Source: Coprinus comatus (lineage: Eukaryota; Basidiomycota; Agaricomycetes; Agaricales; Agaricaceae). Taken from it: a stretch of 59,005 nucleotides of DNA. The DNA is taken from contig JAWPGT010000113.1 in NCBI GenBank assembly GCA_034638255.1, positions 1 through 59,005 of the forward strand. Direction: 5' to 3'. The position numbers were made by a program, and so were the translations under genes. Within the stretch, counting starts at the first letter, position 1. The number at the start of each line of letters is the position of its first letter. Shown here in pieces: positions 55,036 through 59,005 of this stretch. The notes beneath the pieces are model-generated. The model made no database searches and was not told the origin of the DNA. It worked only from the letters and a program-made list of their open reading frames with translations.

Positions 55036-57295
55036 ATGTCTCTACCCCTCCTCCCACATATCAACCCTGTCGCCCCCATCGCCTTTCTCATCGTCGTCGC
55101 TGCAGGTGTTGCCTCGCGCTATTTTACCTCTTCTCGCCGACGTCTCCCGGCTGGACCTCGACCACTCCCTTTCATTGGAAATGTTCTCCAGATACCTGCC
55201 GAGCATCCAGAGGAAGCCTTTGCCGAATGGGGAGCTAAATACGGTTCGTTAATTAACCCAAGCCAAAAATAGGCTCCAAAGCCTGATATTGATCCTCCCC
55301 AGGAGACGTCGTACGCCTCAAAATGTTTGGCCAGACCATGATCATTCTCAACAGCCTCGAGGCTGCCCGGGACCTTCTCGACAAACGGAGCTCCATATAC
55401 TCGGATCGGCCGCGATTCGTCCTCTTCTCGGAACTGTGCGTGGTCTCATTCTGCCGCTGATGTATGAAGAAGCCTGACTCGTCTAATAGCATGGGGTGGA
55501 AACACGCAACAACACATGTTCGATAGTGAGCATATATGCGTTCACATGGCGCATTTATTCACCATTGTTAGTGGGCAGCGGTTCCGGCGGCATCGTCGAT
55601 GGATTAACCATGTTTTCAACTCCCGTACTGTTACGGAACTTCGCCCTTTGCAAGCTAGGGAAACACTCACCTTGTTGAGTGGAATGTTACAGGAGCCGGA
55701 AAATTTCGTCAAACACTTCAAGCGGTAATTCTTTTCCATTTTATACATGTATGCAGCCTGCTTATATGCACTAGATACGCCGCTGCCACCATACTTAAGA
55801 TCACTTACAACAGAAATGTTCAATCGGTGGACGACATGCTAGTGAAATTAGGTTTGTACTCCGTCTCGGGAACGGCTAAAGTCTGATACTTTGCTTCAGC
55901 GGATAAAGCAGCTACTTTGACAGTGGAGTCTGGCTCTCCAGCCGCTACTCTCGTTGACTTCTTCCCTCTTATGAGGTACGTTTATCATTGTTCTCCCGCA
56001 TCCTCTTTTATTCATGGTGATAGACATATACCAGCTTGGTTTCCTTTTGCAGGATTTAAGCGCAAAGCTCTGGAAACGCGAACTGCAGTTGAAGCCATGT
56101 TCCACGTCCCTTACGATCTTGTTAAAAAAGACATGGTTCGCATATACTTTAACCTGTTCAACGAAATGCTCTTGACCGAACCGATATCCAGCTAACTGGG
56201 ACAGTGGAACCTTGTTATGTCTCCACTTTAGTAGAAAAATGCACAAAGCCAGATGGCAAATTATTACTACAAGACGAACAGGACATCCAAGGCTCCGCAG
56301 GCACACTATATGCTGGTAAGTCGGCTTTAAATTAGCTCAAAGAATCAAAGTCTCATGTTCTTTGGAAGCCGCTGAGGATACGGTACGTGCTCGCAATCAC
56401 GATGTACACTTGCGTTGACATAGCAAAAAAAAACTCAGACCGTGGCAACATTGCATACATTTGTCATGGCGATGGTACTTCATCCACATGTTTACGCGAA
56501 GTTACAAAGGGAGATGGATTCGGTAGTAGGAAGCCAGCGGCTTCCGACACTTGAAGATAGACCCAACTTACCTTATTTGGACTGTGTTCTGAAGGAGATG
56601 CTTAGGTGCGATTTGAACCATGCCGTATTTGGCTGCTTGTTTATAATAACTACCAGATGGAGAGTCCCTGTGCCCTTGGGAATGCCACATCGTTTGTTAG
56701 AAGATGACGTATATCGCGATTACTTCTTACCGGAAGGCGCAACGTTACTGGTTAATATACAGTCAGTCTCCCGTTAACCTAACTTAAAATCGCTGCTGAT
56801 CCCGTTCCCTCTACTGCAGTGGTATTCTTCAAACCTGCGAGAGGCCCGACGAGTTCATTCCCGAGAGATATTTGGAGAACCCGGATCTTCCGGACTCCAG
56901 AAATGTGGTCTTTGGATTTGGCCGACGGTAAGACCAAAATGCACACGCGTTCTTACTTGAATGCTGAGTACATAAAATAGCATTTGTCCTGGCAGACACT
57001 TTGCAGAGGACAGTCTGTGGTCTATTAGTGCCAACCTAATTGCTACCATGGACATTTCCAAAGCTCTAGATGAAAATGGGGCGCCTATCACGCCACCATT
57101 AGAATTCACGACAGGCTTCGTTAGGTGAGCACTTCGTTACACCTTTTTTATAGTCTACTAACAGAACAGGACAGCCATCCCAAACCTTTCAAATGTAGTA
57201 TCAAGCCACGGTCAGATCAGATTTTGACTCTCATCCAGCAAACCGATATTAGGGAGTATAACTTCCCGGTGAATAGTAACCATTTGAAGAATTAA
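55036..57295 (+). CDS. Cytochrome P450 monooxygenase
   Basis: Class II microsomal P450 (heme-thiolate monooxygenase, needing NADPH-P450 reductase). It starts MSLPLLPHINPVAPIAFLIV at 55036 with an N-terminal membrane anchor and the proline hinge LPAGPRPLPFIGN. About a dozen exons join in frame. Landmarks: C-helix HVRYGQRFRRHRRW; I-helix GSAGTLYAAAEDTTVATL (AEDTT oxygen-activation motif); K-helix ExxR in VLKEMLR; PERF-like FIPERYLEN; heme loop VVFGFGRRICPGRHFA with the cysteine ligand. The last exon begins at an acceptor GACAG, giving SHPKPFKCSIKPRSDQ, and ends HLKN at 57295. A 14-nt exon (56369-56382) encodes the AAEDT core. By overall pattern it resembles basidiomycete P450s annotated as O-methylsterigmatocystin oxidoreductase-like, but the substrate is unknown. 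No lesion seen. Confidence 0.87.
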
Positions 57296-57881
57296 CTGAT
57301 TTTTCTTCTACCCTTGCATTGTCATGATTCCTGCACATCCTGATGATACCGGATACTTCGATTCCCATTCCTGGCAACTGTCTTTCTCTTTATACGCTGT
57401 ATGACCCACTTTTTATTTCCTCTTTACATATACCCACTCTGGCAAATGGCACTTTGGAAGTTTGATGCGGCATGGGTGATGGATTAGTGTAAACTGTTCC
57501 TATTCTTATCTCGGTTTTCATACACCCCAATCGGCGATCTGTATTTACGTTATTACACGTTTCGCGGATTGTTTGTAAAGTTTTCTGTTATAATTACTCG
57601 GTTTGGGATTTGTTCTACTATAACTATATTTGTTAGGTGCATAACCTTTATTGGAATGTATGTAAGAGTATTCTGGAATGTTCGGTGAGTTTCTGTCTTG
57701 AACTTCTTCTGCGTCATCAATTTATCACCGGTTTGTTCCTGTGACTGAAAAAAGATGAAATCATACTTATTACTTATAGAGAAGAACCGCCTCGTTTCGT
57801 TCCGTCATTGACACTTTCACATAAAACCGTACATCACATCACTTTGACACAGACATACACCCATATTCAAACTTTTTACTC
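57296..57881. other. Intergenic region
   Basis: P450 3' flank and promoter of the next gene; no further feature seen. Confidence 0.5.
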
Positions 57882-58387
57882 ATGTCACCATCGGATCCTC
57901 AATCAAAACCAAATGAACAACAACAGCAGTCTCCTCAAATAGACGATGAGGATACTAATTCGACTACTACAATTACTACTTCTGAATCTATTACTTCCCA
58001 AACTCAGGCACAAGTACAGGGTGCTTCTGAACGATTGTTGATTCAAGATTCCACTGGAGATAAAGCTACTCAAGTAGATGTAAATGGACAAGCTGTTTCG
58101 TTGGTTGATGAATTAGGTAGGACCTTTGGTTGTTAATAGTGATGGTGTAAGTCTTACATCCCTTCTTTATGTGGATTTTTCTTTCTTTCTTCCACTGTAT
58201 TCCAGTACCCCCCACTGAAATAATGTCTGTATTGTTTGTTTGTTTTTAATATGTAACTTGTTAGACACTTTCGAGGATTGGAAATTGGACAAATATGACA
58301 AAGAGCGAGAAAGAGAGAATTGTTAGAGTTCTTGGGAAGAGGAATCAGTTGAGGTTGGATAATGTTAAAACTTCGTTGGATGGATGA
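57882..58387 (+). pseudogene. Small conserved fungal protein, frame broken by a 4-bp duplication
   Basis: Starts MSPSDPQSKPNEQQQQSPQI at 57882, with a Gln/Ser/Thr-rich N-terminus, then NGQAVSLVDEL. The reading frame then hits a stop, because TAGG is present twice in tandem (58114-58117, 58118-58121). With one TAGG the frame would continue GPLVVNSDG, cross an intron (58147-58264) and read TLSRIGNWTNMTKSEKERIV, then RVLGKRNQLRLDN, ending SLDG at 58387. The LGPxVVNxDGTLSRIxNW pattern is one I recall in small conserved fungal proteins of unknown function. The clean downstream exon suggests a very recent lesion, strain polymorphism or sequencing error. Confidence 0.65.
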
Positions 58388-59005
58388 GAGAAAAAGACCT
58401 CTTTTTTTTTTCTCTCTTTCAGCGAGTGTTAAGATTGTTGAGGGGTTGGATGTTAAAAGTCGAAGGAGGGCTTACTCGGAGAGAGATTATTAGATTTGGA
58501 TCTGGAGGTCTTGAAGTTCGGTGTTTAGCGGATTTTGTAGATGTCGATGTCTGATTATGAATTACGGGATTATGTGGGTCTCGTATAAAGGAAGAAGGGT
58601 CGAGAAAGAAAATAATGAAGTGAAGATTCAAAATTCAGATTCAATATAAGTACATTCAGATTCAGATTCGGGGCGTGGGTTTTTTTTGTTTTGTAATTGG
58701 CTTTGTAAGTAAAGAACGAGAAGCAAGAGGGGAAGGAATGGAAATTGGGGTGATTAGATGTCTAGACTAGACCCCAATGTACGTGTAATGAGAGATGGCT
58801 TCAAGCTTCATTTGATGATTGGTACAATATTGATACATTGATTTGTCTGTATCGTACGTAAGTACATAATATAAGTAATTGGAATATTCTATATTTGAAT
58901 TTGAACCCTTTTTCGTAGGTTTTATTATGATTTTTGGTATCTTGGTACCCAAAGAGCTTTTAAAGAAATAATCATCAGCGCACGTTGGAACTTGTAGGGC
59001 TCACA
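58388..59005. other. Intergenic region at window end
   Basis: Includes T and CT tracts (58400-58424) and a short AGATTCAGATTCGG-type repeat near 58635-58670. No gene supported. Confidence 0.5.

Noticed and set aside
55478..55570. Apparent stop in the P450 after HATTHVR
   Set aside because: The donor GTGAGC lies right after CGATA, and joining at the TTGTTAG acceptor gives HVRYGQRFRRHRRW in frame.

Overview
The window looks like a chromosome segment of a basidiomycete fungus (Agaricomycetes). This rests on dense short introns with GT..AG ends, frequent tiny exons, F-box paralogue clusters, a SUR7/PalI protein, a fungal AP-1 beta subunit without an ear domain, a GH30 glycosidase, a class II P450, and a Plavaka-type DNA transposon packed with Ty3/gypsy and Ty1/copia retroelements. 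Base composition is AT-leaning. No rRNA, tRNA or CRISPR array was recognised.

Layout. 1-5 kb, minus strand: a broken eEF1B-gamma gene, an NmrA-like NAD(P)-binding protein and an FAD monooxygenase. 5-9.8 kb: gene-poor, with an F-box pseudogene and two adjacent MITEs. 9.8-14.1 kb: a divergent pair, SUR7/PalI protein (minus) and AP-1 beta adaptin (plus). 14.8-18.3 kb: two tandem F-box genes, the second damaged. 19.5-44.6 kb: a nested transposon block. 44.7-47.5 kb: a second F-box pseudogene broken by an LTR chimera and a MITE. 48.7-51.7 kb: an intact GH30 hydrolase. 55.0-57.3 kb: an intact cytochrome P450. 57.9-58.4 kb: a small conserved protein broken by a 4-bp duplication.

The nested block can be read layer by layer. 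A Plavaka element (19522-37379) carries a transposase (plus) and a divergently transcribed accessory gene (minus). A young gypsy element (24545-32635, LTRs identical over 467 bp) sits inside a transposase exon. The right end of the Plavaka element abuts a 5'-truncated copia pol (37380-42814). That copia is split in frame by a 2.9-kb non-autonomous relative of the Plavaka element (38126-41037) with the same terminal motifs and a TA target duplication. The relative is itself split by an 890-bp hAT-like element (38509-39398) with an 8-bp target duplication. A copia 3' LTR and the 3' half of an unrelated chromodomain gypsy follow.

The least expected signals are these. (1) Both Plavaka-type elements carry, just inside the right end, a degenerate array of exon-like modules, each flanked by convincing 3' and 5' splice sites but not coding. 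(2) The gypsy element has a 12-nt site next to its 5' LTR that is complementary to the predicted RNA 5' end 35 nt below a TATA box, as expected for Tf1-type self-priming. (3) The same element has a zinc-knuckle ORF downstream of integrase. All assignments come from reading motifs by eye; no database search was run.
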